DNA from: Sphaerisporangium krabiense
Lineage (GTDB): Bacteria; Actinomycetota; Actinomycetes; Streptosporangiales; Streptosporangiaceae
Assembly (NCBI RefSeq): GCF_014200435.1
Contig: NZ_JACHBR010000002.1
Coordinates: 858,501-922,500, forward strand
Direction: 5' to 3'
Length of the DNA: 64,000 nt
Shown here: in pieces, positions 18,012 through 26,254 of the stretch
Position numbering within the stretch: the stretch's first letter is position 1
Layout of the letters: the number at the start of each line of letters is the position of its first letter
Position numbers and translations under genes: made by a program
Notes under the pieces: generated by a model
What the model was told of the DNA's origin: nothing
Database searches by the model: none
The model's input: only the letters and a program-made list of their open reading frames with translations

Positions 18012-18457
18012 CCCCCTCCAGCGGCCGCGGGCGCGGCGGGCGGACGAGGAGCGAGACGCCGCGGGCCCAGGCACGCGAGCCCGCCCCCCCGCCGCCGCCG
18101 CGCCGCGAGGTCGTGACCAGCCCCCGCACCCGGGCCGCCCGCAGGCCCCGCTACCCGGTCACGATGGAGATCGACCAGCAGACCAGCCTCGGCGAGGTCT
18201 ACATGCGCTCGCTGATCCGCACCCAGTTCCGCCTCGCGCTGTTCGTCTGCACCGTGCTCGGCTGCCTGGTCGGCGGCATCCCGATGCTGTTCATGCTGGT
18301 CCCCGCGCTGCGCGAGACCCCCGTGTTCGGGCTCCCGCTGCCCTGGGTGGTGCTGGCCGGGCTCGTCTACCCCGCGTTCGTGGCCGGCGCCTGGCTGTAC
18401 GTGCGCGGCGCCGAACGCAACGAGCGCCACTTCGCCGAACTCGTCGAGCGCCGGTGA
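18008..18457 (+). CDS. Small two-helix membrane protein, partner of the first symporter
   Basis: The 149-residue protein has a Pro/Arg-rich cytoplasmic N-terminus (about 55 residues), then two membrane helices (RLALFVCTVLGCLVGGIPML; PWVVLAGLVYPAFVAGAWLYV) and a short charged C-terminus (ERNERHFAELVERR). It overlaps the regulator stop (ATGA) and precedes the symporter by 16 bases. Position and topology mimic the DUF485 protein upstream of the second symporter, although the sequence is clearly diverged. I infer an accessory role in symporter folding or regulation. No function is established. Confidence 0.8.
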   Translation: MTPSSGRGRGGRTRSETPRAQAREPAPPPPPRREVVTSPRTRAARRPRYPVTMEIDQQTSLGEVYMRSLIRTQFRLALFVCTVLGCLVGGIPMLFMLVPALRETPVFGLPLPWVVLAGLVYPAFVAGAWLYVRGAERNERHFAELVERR

Positions 18458-18473
18458 GGCCGGCGGCCGCGCG

Positions 18474-20204
18474 GTGACCGCCGGGCTCGGCCTCACCGCG
18501 GTGCTGGTCGTGGTGGTCGCCGCGATCCTCATCGGCGCCTTCGGGCTACGGCTCTCGCGCACGACCTCCGACTTCTACGTCGCCTCGCGCACGGTCTCGC
18601 CGCTGTGGAACGCCTCGGCGATCGGCGGCGAGTACCTGTCGGCCGCGTCCTTCCTCGGCATCGCCGGGCTGATCCTCGCCTACGGGGCCGACATGCTGTG
18701 GCTGCCGGTCGGCTGGACCGGCGGCTACCTGGTGCTGCTCGTGCTGGTCTCGGCCCCGCTGCGCCGCTCCGGCGCCTACACGCTGCCCGACTTCGCCGAG
18801 GCCCGGCTGGAGTCGATGGCCGTGCGCAGGACGGCCAGCGTGCTGGTCGTCCTCATCGGCTGGCTCTACCTGATGCCCCAGTTCCAGAGCGCGGGCCTGG
18901 TGTTCCGCGAGATCACCGGCGCGCCGCCGTGGGTGGGCGGCCTGCTGGTCGGCGTCGTCGTCGGCGTCAACGTGCTGTCGGGCGGCATGCGGTCCATCAC
19001 CTTCGTCCAGGCGTTCCAGTACTGGCTCAAGCTGACCGCGCTGGCCCTGCCCGTGGCGTTCCTGCTGTTCGCCTGGCACCACGACGGGCGCCCGGCCCCG
19101 CACGGCGAGGTCCCGCCGTACTTCACCGCCCCGGTGACGGTGGCCGTCGGCACGGACGTCACCGTGCGCGTCCAGTGGCCGGTGACGGTCACCGCCACCG
19201 GGCGCGTGGACGGCCGCCCCGCGCGCGGCGAGCCGCTCACCCTGTCCGCCGGCCCGCACACCATCGCCCACGACACGACGATCATCTTCCCCGCCGGCGC
19301 GCCGGTCCCGCACGTGGAGAGCCTGCCCGTGCTCACCGACCACGAGTGGGCGCTGCCGCTGCACGGCCGCGAACACCCCGTCTACGCGACGTACTCGCTG
19401 ATCCTGGCCACCTTCCTCGGCACCATGGGCCTGCCGCACGTGCTCGTCCGCTTCTACACCAACCCCGACGGGCGCGCCGCGCGCAGGACCACCCTGGTCG
19501 TGCTGACCCTGCTCGGCGCGTTCTACCTGCTGCCGGCCCTCTACGGCTTCCTCGGCCGCGTCTACACCCCCGAGTTGCTGATGACCGGCCGCACCGACGC
19601 CGTGGTGCTCACCCTGCCGGGACGGCTGGTCGGCGGCACGGCGGGGGACCTGCTCAGCGCGCTGGTCACCGCGGGCGCGTTCGCCGCGTTCCTGTCCACC
19701 TCCTCCGGCCTCGCGGTGTCGGTCGCCGGCGTCATCGGGCAGGACATCCTGCGCGGGGGAGTGCCGTCGTTCCGCGCCGCCACCATCATGGCGATCAGCG
19801 TGCCGCTCGTGCTCGCCGCCGTCGCGCGCTCGCTGGCCGTCGCCGACGTCGTGGGGCTCGCCTTCGCCGTGGCCGCCTCCTCGTTCTGCCCGCTGCTGGT
19901 GCTCGGCATCTGGTGGCGCAGGCTGACCACCACCGGCGCCATGGCCGGACTGCTCGTCGGCGGCGGGCTGGCCGGCGGCGCCGGCTTCGCGGTCATCGTG
20001 GGCGGCCCGGCCGGGGGATGGGCCGGGGCGCTGCTCGCCCAGCCGGCCGCCTGGACGGTGCCGATCGCGTTCCTGGTGATGATCGTGGTCTCGCTGCTCA
20101 CACCGGGCCGCGTCCCGCGCGGGATCGCCCGCACGATGGTGCGGCTCCACACCCCCGAGACCCTGGACGTCAACCGGGGAGACTGGCGTCCCCGCTCCAC
20201 CTGA
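18474..20204 (+). CDS. Sodium/solute symporter (SSS family), ActP/MctP-like
   Basis: The symporter of about 576 residues has the SSS core: GGEYLSAASFLGIAG near residues 50-65, the QFQSAGLVFREITG segment, GLPHVLVRFYT, and the late helices with FLSTSSGLAVSV. Substrates in this subfamily are acetate, pyruvate and other monocarboxylates with Na+ or H+. Between the sixth and seventh helices there is an extended extracytoplasmic loop of about 90 residues that is Val/Thr-rich and predicted beta-structured, longer than in the second symporter here. The GTG at 18474 is the only start near the gene boundary. It lies in the LytSR-led operon. Confidence 0.92.
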   Translation: MTAGLGLTAVLVVVVAAILIGAFGLRLSRTTSDFYVASRTVSPLWNASAIGGEYLSAASFLGIAGLILAYGADMLWLPVGWTGGYLVLLVLVSAPLRRSGAYTLPDFAEARLESMAVRRTASVLVVLIGWLYLMPQFQSAGLVFREITGAPPWVGGLLVGVVVGVNVLSGGMRSITFVQAFQYWLKLTALALPVAFLLFAWHHDGRPAPHGEVPPYFTAPVTVAVGTDVTVRVQWPVTVTATGRVDGRPARGEPLTLSAGPHTIAHDTTIIFPAGAPVPHVESLPVLTDHEWALPLHGREHPVYATYSLILATFLGTMGLPHVLVRFYTNPDGRAARRTTLVVLTLLGAFYLLPALYGFLGRVYTPELLMTGRTDAVVLTLPGRLVGGTAGDLLSALVTAGAFAAFLSTSSGLAVSVAGVIGQDILRGGVPSFRAATIMAISVPLVLAAVARSLAVADVVGLAFAVAASSFCPLLVLGIWWRRLTTTGAMAGLLVGGGLAGGAGFAVIVGGPAGGWAGALLAQPAAWTVPIAFLVMIVVSLLTPGRVPRGIARTMVRLHTPETLDVNRGDWRPRST

Positions 20205-20370
20205 CGTGCGCGCGCGACCGCTCGTCGCATGGAACGCGCCTTTCGTCGCAGGCCATCCCCTGTGAGCGATGGGTCGGGGCGGCTTGGCGACAATGCCGGC
20301 CGGCCCCCTCCGCAAGCGCGCGCGGTCCTCCTACGGTGAGCGTGATCCAAGTCACCATGTGGGAGGTCAC

Positions 20371-20700
20371 GTGACCACAAGACAAGACGAATCATCGGGA
20401 TTCGAACAGTTGCAGGCCAGCGCCGAGTTCCAGGAGCTGCGCCGGCGCTACCGCTCCTGGGCCTTCCCGGTGACCGTCGCCTTCCTCGCGTGGTACCTGC
20501 TGTACGTAGTGCTGTCGGGCTGGGCGCGCGGCTTCATGGGCACCAAGGTCATCGGCGACATCAACGTGGCGCTCATCTTCGGGGTGCTGCAGTTCGTCTC
20601 GACGTTCCTGATCGCCTGGCTGTATTCGCGGCACGCCGGCCGGAAGCTCGACCCGCTGGCCGACAAGCTGCGCGGTGAGATCGAGGGGGGCGCGCGATGA
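20371..20700 (+). CDS. DUF485 membrane protein (YjcH type)
   Basis: The 109-residue protein has the DUF485 pattern: helix-forming QASAEFQELRRRYRSWAFPV, first membrane segment (FLAWYLLYVVLSGW), GFMGTKVIGDINVALIFGVLQF, a second segment and a charged C-terminus. GTG 20371 follows GGGAGG by 5 bases. Its last codon overlaps the start of the acetate symporter (ATGA). In Escherichia coli the homologue YjcH is encoded directly upstream of actP, the same arrangement. Its exact role is not known. Confidence 0.93.
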   Translation: MTTRQDESSGFEQLQASAEFQELRRRYRSWAFPVTVAFLAWYLLYVVLSGWARGFMGTKVIGDINVALIFGVLQFVSTFLIAWLYSRHAGRKLDPLADKLRGEIEGGAR

Positions 20701-22307
20701 GCAATCACGCCCTCTCCATCACCCTGTTCCTCATCTTCGTCGCCGCGACCCTCGGCATCACGTTCTGGGCCAGCCGCCAGAACAAGAGCGCCAGCGACTT
20801 CTACGCCGGCGGCCGGTCCTTCAGCGGCTTCCAGAACGGCATGGCCATCGGCGGCGACTACATGTCGGCGGCCTCGTTCCTCGGCATCGCGGGCATCATC
20901 GCCCTGTCCGGCTACGACGGATTCCTGTACTCGATCGGCTTCCTGGTGGCCTGGCTGGTGGCGCTGCTGCTGGTGGCCGAGCTGATGCGCAACTCCGGCA
21001 AGTACACGATGGCCGACGTGCTGGCCTTCCGCATGCGTCCCCGCCCGGTCCGCACCGCCGCCGGCGTCTCCACCATCGTCGTCAGCATCTTCTACCTGCT
21101 GGCCCAGATGGTCGGCGCGGGCGCGCTGGTCGGCCTGCTGTTCGGCATCACCTCCGACGCGGGCAAGGCCCTCACGATCGTGGTCGTCGGCCTCCTGATG
21201 ATCGTCTACGTGGTCGTCGGCGGCATGAAGGGCACCACCTGGGTCCAGATCGTCAAGGCCGTGCTGCTGATGGTCGGCGCCGCGCTGGTGACCCTGCTCG
21301 TGCTCGGCCACTTCGGCTTCAACCTGTCCAACCTGCTCGGCACGGCCGCCCAGCAGAGCGGCAAGGGCGACGCCTTCCTCAACCCCGGCCTGAAGTACGG
21401 CGTCGAGGCCAAGGGGCTGGCGAGCAAGCTGGACCTGATCAGCCTCGGACTGGCGCTCGTCCTCGGCACGGCCGGCCTGCCGCACATCCTCATCCGCTTC
21501 TACACCGTGCCCACCGCCAAGGACGCCCGCAAGTCCGTCCTGTGGGGCATCGGCATCATCGGCGTGTTCTACCTGCTCACCCTCGTCCTCGGCTTCGGCG
21601 CGGCGGCGCTGGTCGGCAGCGGCGCCATCGCCAAGCAGAACAAGGCGGGCAACACCGCGGCGCCACAGCTCGCCCAGAAGATCGGCGAGCTGATCTTCGG
21701 CGACGTCGGGGGGACGATCCTGCTCGCCGTCATCGCCGCGGTCGCCTTCGCCACGATCCTCGCCGTGGTGGCGGGGCTGACGCTCGCGTCCTCCTCCAGC
21801 TTCGCCCACGACCTGTACGCGCACGTCTTCAAGCGCGGCACCGCGACCGAGCGTCAGGAGATCGCGGTGGCGCGGGTGTCGGCCCTGGTGATCGGCGCCG
21901 TCTCCATCGCGCTCGGCATCCTCGCCCAAAGCCTGAACGTGGCGTTCCTGGTCGCGCTGGCCTTCGCCGTCGCCGCCTCGGGCAACCTGCCGGCCATCCT
22001 CTACAGCCTGTTCTGGAAGCGGTTCAACACGGCCGGGGCGGTCTCGGCGATCTACGGCGGCCTCGCCTCCGCCGTGATCCTGGTGATCTTCTCCCCGGTG
22101 GTGTCGGGCTCGCCGACGGCGATGTTCCCCGACGCCGACTTCCACTGGTTCCCCCTGGAGAACCCGGGCCTGGTCTCGATCCCGCTCGGCTTCCTCGCCG
22201 GGTACCTGGGCACGGTCCTGAGCAAGCGGCAGGACACGGCCAAGTACGCCGAGATGGAGGTGCGGTCCCTCACCGGCGCGGGAGCCGAGAAGGCCGCCGG
22301 CCACTGA
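20697..22307 (+). CDS. actP: Cation/acetate symporter
   Basis: The 536-residue SSS-family symporter has ActP-type motifs (GGDYMSAASFLGIAGI, LAQMVGAGALVGLLFG, GLPHILIRFYTVP, ASSSSFAHDLYAHVFK). It imports acetate and similar short-chain carboxylates with Na+ or H+. It is translationally coupled to the DUF485 gene by a 4-base overlap, as in other acs-yjcH-actP loci. It is the last gene of the LytSR-led run and ends at a strong hairpin. The coexistence of two SSS symporters under one two-component system suggests different affinities or substrates. Confidence 0.94.
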   Translation: MSNHALSITLFLIFVAATLGITFWASRQNKSASDFYAGGRSFSGFQNGMAIGGDYMSAASFLGIAGIIALSGYDGFLYSIGFLVAWLVALLLVAELMRNSGKYTMADVLAFRMRPRPVRTAAGVSTIVVSIFYLLAQMVGAGALVGLLFGITSDAGKALTIVVVGLLMIVYVVVGGMKGTTWVQIVKAVLLMVGAALVTLLVLGHFGFNLSNLLGTAAQQSGKGDAFLNPGLKYGVEAKGLASKLDLISLGLALVLGTAGLPHILIRFYTVPTAKDARKSVLWGIGIIGVFYLLTLVLGFGAAALVGSGAIAKQNKAGNTAAPQLAQKIGELIFGDVGGTILLAVIAAVAFATILAVVAGLTLASSSSFAHDLYAHVFKRGTATERQEIAVARVSALVIGAVSIALGILAQSLNVAFLVALAFAVAASGNLPAILYSLFWKRFNTAGAVSAIYGGLASAVILVIFSPVVSGSPTAMFPDADFHWFPLENPGLVSIPLGFLAGYLGTVLSKRQDTAKYAEMEVRSLTGAGAEKAAGH

Positions 22308-22363
22308 CGTCTCCCTCGCCACGCGGCGGCGGCGGGCCCTGCGGGCCGCCGCCGGTCCGCGGC

Positions 22364-22414
22364 GGCCCGGTCGCGGCCCCCGCCCCGCCCCTCGGCGGGC
22401 GCCGCGACCGGGCC
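22364..22414. terminator. Bidirectional terminator after actP
   Basis: GGCCCGGTCGCGGC (22364-22377) pairs perfectly with 22401-22414, with a nested CCCGCC/GGCGGG stem in the loop. A second GC-rich hairpin sits just before it (about 22325-22352). It separates the convergent actP and molybdoenzyme genes. Confidence 0.82.
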
Positions 22415-22422
22415 CCTTCGCC

Positions 22423-23634
22423 TCAGACCACCGTCACCGGGTGCCGCACCACGCCGCCGAACTGGTACCCCAGCGTGTTGAACGCCGCCGCGTCCGGCTG
22501 GCGCGCCCCGGTCTCGTCGGTGGCGCGGGCCATCAGCACGTAGGCCCCCGGGCCGGGCGGCGTCCAGGCGAACTCCCACCGGGTCCAGACGCCGGGCCGC
22601 CGGGGCACGCGGGCGCGGGCGCGCGCCCAGGTGCCGCCGCCGTCCGCGCTGACCTCGACCTCGACGACGCGGCCCCGCCCCGACCACGACCGGCCGTGCA
22701 GCACCTGCCGCCCCGCCGGCAGCGTCGCCTCCCACGGCAGCTCGAAGGCGCTCCTGACCCCCTGCACGGTGAGCGGGTCGCCGCCCTCGGCGTGGCCGGG
22801 GCCGAACAGGCGGTAGAACCGGGTGTTCCACGGCGAGGTGAGGGGAGTCGTGGACACCTCGATGTCGCCGAGCCACTTGATCGAGGCGATGCCGCTCCAG
22901 CCGGGCACCACCAGCCGGGCGGGGAAGCCGTGGTCGGGCGGCAGCGTCCTGCCGTTCATCTCGAAGGCGATCAGCACGTCGTCCATCGCCTTGGCCACCG
23001 GCAGCGGGCGCCGCACCCGCCCGTGGTCCACGCCGTCCTCGACGTAGGGGGCGTCGAGGCCGCGCGGCATGACGTCCACCGCGTCCTCGGTCACCCCGGC
23101 CAGCTCCAGGACGGTGCGCAGCGGGACGCCGTGCCAGCGGGCGACGCCGACGCCGCCGAGCCGCCACGGCACGCCCGGCGCGGGCGTGCCCTGCTGCGAC
23201 GCGAACAACGACCGCCCGTTCCCGGCGCACTCGATGGCGACGTCCGCGGTCGCCGAGCCCAGGGACAGCAGGTCGCCGTAGGTCAGGGCCAGCGGTTCGC
23301 GCAGGCCGGAGCCGTGCAGGCGCAGCCGCCAGCGTTCGGCGTCGATCAGCGGGGTCCCGGTGTGGTTCCTGACGAAGAAGCGGTCGTTGGGGGTGTGGAG
23401 GCCCTGCCCGCGCATGGACTCCCACCGCGTCTCGGCCGTGGAGCCGTGTACGACGAACAGGTCCGGGGGTAGGGGTTTGACGATGGGGGTCAGCGGCTGC
23501 CGGCCGGTGGGCACGGCGTACTTGTCCTGGCGGAGGGGCTCGCCCTCCCGTGGGGCGGGAGTGTCGTGGCGGGAGCCGGGGCTCGCGGCTGGATCAGTGG
23601 CGGGTTCGGTCCTGGTCGGGTCGTCGAGGTCCAT
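22423..23634 (-). CDS. Sulfite-oxidase-family molybdopterin oxidoreductase
   Basis: The 403-residue enzyme has an Oxidored_molyb domain: RFFVRNHTGTP, the Cys that ligates molybdenum in IECAGNGR (Cys 136) and PLPVAKAMDD. A Mo-co dimerisation domain follows (EVEVSADGGGTWARA, TRWEFAWTPPGPGAYVL). There is no Tat signal, b-type heme domain or membrane helix, so it looks cytosolic and would need a separate electron acceptor. By family it oxidises sulfite or reduces S/N-oxides. It is the only gene of its transcription unit and points away from PolX across a 110-base AT-rich gap. Confidence 0.92.
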   Translation of the reverse strand: MDLDDPTRTEPATDPAASPGSRHDTPAPREGEPLRQDKYAVPTGRQPLTPIVKPLPPDLFVVHGSTAETRWESMRGQGLHTPNDRFFVRNHTGTPLIDAERWRLRLHGSGLREPLALTYGDLLSLGSATADVAIECAGNGRSLFASQQGTPAPGVPWRLGGVGVARWHGVPLRTVLELAGVTEDAVDVMPRGLDAPYVEDGVDHGRVRRPLPVAKAMDDVLIAFEMNGRTLPPDHGFPARLVVPGWSGIASIKWLGDIEVSTTPLTSPWNTRFYRLFGPGHAEGGDPLTVQGVRSAFELPWEATLPAGRQVLHGRSWSGRGRVVEVEVSADGGGTWARARARVPRRPGVWTRWEFAWTPPGPGAYVLMARATDETGARQPDAAAFNTLGYQFGGVVRHPVTVV

Positions 23635-23745
23635 GGGGCCACCCCAGGCTTTAATCAGATATTACCTACCAGATTTACAGGCTATACCCGCCAGTCTACC
23701 CTTCGGGCCCGCCGGCCGCCCCCGGTCCCCGGACCGCCGGCGGCG

Positions 23746-25431
23746 TCAGGCGCGGCCGAGGAAGGCCAGCAGACGGTCCAGCGGCCAGGTGTTCACGACG
23801 TCCTCGCCGGTCAGCCAGGCGCGCTGGGCCAGGCCCACCCCGTAGCGCAGGTTGCCCAGGTGCGGCACGGCGTGCGAGTCGCTGTCGATGGAGAACTTCA
23901 CGCCGTGGTGGCGCGCGAGCCGGATCAGGGGGGACGGCAGGTCCGCCCGGTCGGGGTAGGCGTCGATCTCCATCACCGTGCCCGTGCGCCCGGCGGCGGC
24001 GAAGACGGCCTCCCAGTCGGCGTCCACCGGCGGGCGCTTGCCGATCTTGCGCGTGGTCGGATGGCCGATGATCTGCACGCCCGGGTTCTCGCAGGCGGCG
24101 ATCAGACGGCGGGTCATCTCGTCCCGCGACTGGGTGAAGTGGGAGTGCACCGACGCCACGCGCACGTCGAACCCCTCCAGGACCTCCAGCGGCCAGTCGA
24201 CCGAGCCGTCCGGGCCGATGTTGAGCTCGGTGCCGTGCAGCAGCCGCATGCCGGGGTAGGCGGCCTGGAGCTCGCGCAGCCGCCCCCGCTGCTCCAGCGC
24301 CTTGTCCAGCGTCATGCGCTGCATGACCAGGTCCGGCGCGTGGTCGGTCACCGCGTAGTAGGCGTACCCGCGCGCGGCGGCGGCATCCAGCATCTGCTCC
24401 AGCGGCGCGATGCCGTCGGTCAGGTCGGTGTGGGTGTGGAGATCGCCCTTGATGTCCGCGAGCGTCACCAGCTCGGGCAGCGTCCCGCGCAGCGCCGCCT
24501 CGACCTCGCCGCCGTCCTCCCGCAGCGGCGGCGGCACCCACGGCATGCCCAGCGCGGCGTAGATCTCCTCCTCGGTCTCGGAGGCGATGACCTTCTCGCC
24601 CTCGAACAGGCCGTACTCGGAGAGCTTCCACCCGCGCTTCACGCACATCTCGCGCAGCCGCACGTTGTGCTCCTTGGAGCCGGTGAAGTATTGCATCGCC
24701 GCGCCCCAGGAGGCGGCGGGCACCACCCGCAGGTCCACCTGGAGGCCCACGGTGGTGCGCACCGAGGTCTTGTGCTCGCCGCTCGCGATGACCTCCGCGA
24801 CGTACGGCTGCTCCTTGAACGTCTCCATCAGGCTCACCGGCCCGACGGCGAGGATGTCGATGTCGCCGATCGTGTCCTTCATGCGGCGCAGCGACCCGGC
24901 GTAGGCGATCTTCTCGGCCGGGAGGGAGGCGATGACCCGCTCGGCCAGGTCCATGGCGACGCCCAGATGCACCCGCTCGCCCGAGGTGCGCAACTGCTCG
25001 ATGCCCTTGAGCAGGTTCTCCTCGGTCTTGGCCCCGAACCCCCTGACGCCGGTCAGCCGGCCCTGGTGGATCGCCTCGGCCAGGGCGTCGGGGGAGTCGA
25101 TGCCGAGCTCGTGGAACAGGAACACCGCCTTCTTGGGGCCGAGCGAGGCGATGCGCGTCATCGCGCGCACCCCCTCGGGAACCTGGGCCCGCAGATCGTC
25201 GAGCTGGCGGAACGAGCCCCGCAGCAGGAACTCCTCGACCTTCTTCGCGATGGCCTCGCCGACCCCCGGCACCCGGCGGACGTCGCCGCCGGAGATGTCC
25301 TCGGGGAAGCCCGCTATCGCCTTGGCCGCCTTCTGGTAGCTGCGCACCCGGAAGGCGTCGCCGCCCGTCATCGCGAAGAGATCGGCGTACTCTTCGAGCG
25401 CCGCCGCCGCCTCGTCGTTCGCCCGTCCCAT
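23746..25431 (-). CDS. polX: DNA polymerase X with PHP nuclease domain (bacterial PolX)
   Basis: This 561-residue repair polymerase has three parts. An N-terminal helix-hairpin-helix 8-kDa/fingers region (PGVGEAIAKKVEEFL, GVRGFGAKTEENLL) comes first. The palm has GSLRRMKDTIGDIDIL, carrying the two metal Asp residues, plus VDLRVV. A C-terminal PHP domain starts at KGDLHTHTDLTDG and retains its metal histidines (HSHFTQ, DSDSHAV). Bacterial PolX fills short gaps in base-excision repair and has 3'-5' exonuclease/AP endonuclease activity. ATG 25431 is preferred; TTG 25461 would add 10 residues. The gene is isolated. Confidence 0.95.
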   Translation of the reverse strand: MGRANDEAAAALEEYADLFAMTGGDAFRVRSYQKAAKAIAGFPEDISGGDVRRVPGVGEAIAKKVEEFLLRGSFRQLDDLRAQVPEGVRAMTRIASLGPKKAVFLFHELGIDSPDALAEAIHQGRLTGVRGFGAKTEENLLKGIEQLRTSGERVHLGVAMDLAERVIASLPAEKIAYAGSLRRMKDTIGDIDILAVGPVSLMETFKEQPYVAEVIASGEHKTSVRTTVGLQVDLRVVPAASWGAAMQYFTGSKEHNVRLREMCVKRGWKLSEYGLFEGEKVIASETEEEIYAALGMPWVPPPLREDGGEVEAALRGTLPELVTLADIKGDLHTHTDLTDGIAPLEQMLDAAAARGYAYYAVTDHAPDLVMQRMTLDKALEQRGRLRELQAAYPGMRLLHGTELNIGPDGSVDWPLEVLEGFDVRVASVHSHFTQSRDEMTRRLIAACENPGVQIIGHPTTRKIGKRPPVDADWEAVFAAAGRTGTVMEIDAYPDRADLPSPLIRLARHHGVKFSIDSDSHAVPHLGNLRYGVGLAQRAWLTGEDVVNTWPLDRLLAFLGRA

Positions 25432-25593
25432 GAGGGCCAGCTTACGGAAGGCCCCCGACAATCCCGGGCCGAGGTGAGCCCGGGGATCGGAGGCCGACGG
25501 GCCGGGGCGGGTACGGCTCGGCGGGGCGGGCCGGCTCCTCGCCGGTCAGGACCGGCGCCTCAGGAGCAAGCGGCTTCGAGTAGGTGTGGCCAT

Positions 25594-25610
25594 TGTTGTT
25601 AATATCAACA
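25594..25610. promoter_or_regulatory. TGTTG-N7-CAACA dyad at the GNAT gene 3' end
   Basis: TGTTG (25594-25598) and CAACA (25606-25610) frame an all-A/T centre. Read on the minus strand it matches the dyad at 26192-26208 at 14 of 17 positions. It overlaps the GNAT stop codon. Confidence 0.45.
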
Positions 25611-26105
25611 CTCGGAGGTCAGTCGCTTCTCCAGCAGCACACCGGTCCAGCGGGGGCTGAACGTCCGTAGTCCGACCTCCAGGAACCCGAGGTCCGCGTA
25701 GTAACGGCGCAGTCGTGTGTTGTGCTCCACGCAGTCCAGGCGCACCAGATCGGTCCCGGCCCCCCGGGCCCGGTCCTCCACCCAGGCCAGCATGGCCGCG
25801 CCGACACCGCCCCCGGCGTGCCCACGGTCGATCATGAGGCCGTGCACGTACGCGGCGAGCGTGTCGCGTCCCTCCCAGACCCCCGGGTCCGACCACAGCA
25901 GGCGGAAGGCTCCGCACGGCACTTCCCCCGACCTGGCCATGTACCACTCGGACCTGTCGATCTGCTCCGCGATCCGCTCGGGCGCCACGTGGCCCTGCGG
26001 CCACTGCCGGATCCCCTGCGCGGCCAGCCAGTCCTCGGCATCCCTGCGCATGCGCGCGAGGGCCGGCACGTCCTGCGGCGTGGCCGGAAATATCACCATC
26101 TCCAT
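25605..26105 (-). CDS. GNAT-family N-acetyltransferase
   Basis: This 166-residue acetyl-CoA-dependent acyltransferase has a GNAT fold. Strand four and the pyrophosphate loop are LMIDRGHAGGGVGAAMLAW (a variant of Q/RxxGxG/A), followed by LDCVEHNTRLRRYYADLGF, the usual motif B. The N-terminus (IFPATPQDVPALARM) is standard. ATG 26105 or 26099 could be the start; neither has a clear ribosome binding site, so the transcript may be nearly leaderless. The gene is flanked on both sides by related 17-bp dyads. Substrate is unknown. Confidence 0.88.
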   Translation of the reverse strand: MEMVIFPATPQDVPALARMRRDAEDWLAAQGIRQWPQGHVAPERIAEQIDRSEWYMARSGEVPCGAFRLLWSDPGVWEGRDTLAAYVHGLMIDRGHAGGGVGAAMLAWVEDRARGAGTDLVRLDCVEHNTRLRRYYADLGFLEVGLRTFSPRWTGVLLEKRLTSEC

Positions 26106-26190
26106 GGCGAAAAACCGTAGCGTGTCCGTTAGGTGCCGCCGGTTGCAACACTGTGCATGCGGCGGCGAGCGCGCCGCCCAGTACATTCGA

Positions 26191-26209
26191 CTGTTGATAC
26201 TCACAACAG
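26191..26209. promoter_or_regulatory. CTGTTG-N7-CAACAG dyad upstream of the GNAT gene
   Basis: CTGTTG (26191-26196) and CAACAG (26204-26209) are perfect 6-bp arms around ATACTCA. It lies 87-104 bases before the GNAT start, in the shared 150-base gap with the upstream minus-strand gene. The site resembles the one at 25594-25610. Confidence 0.5.
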
Positions 26210-26254
26210 GTCGGCTGGTTGGGGGGGCTCTCCGCGGCGAGTTCCGTCCGCTGG

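Noticed and set aside
25594-26209. GNAT gene as a mobile cassette flanked by terminal inverted repeats
   Set aside because: There is no transposase, no target-site duplication, and the repeats are themselves palindromic, so an operator role explains them better. Kept as an alternative only.
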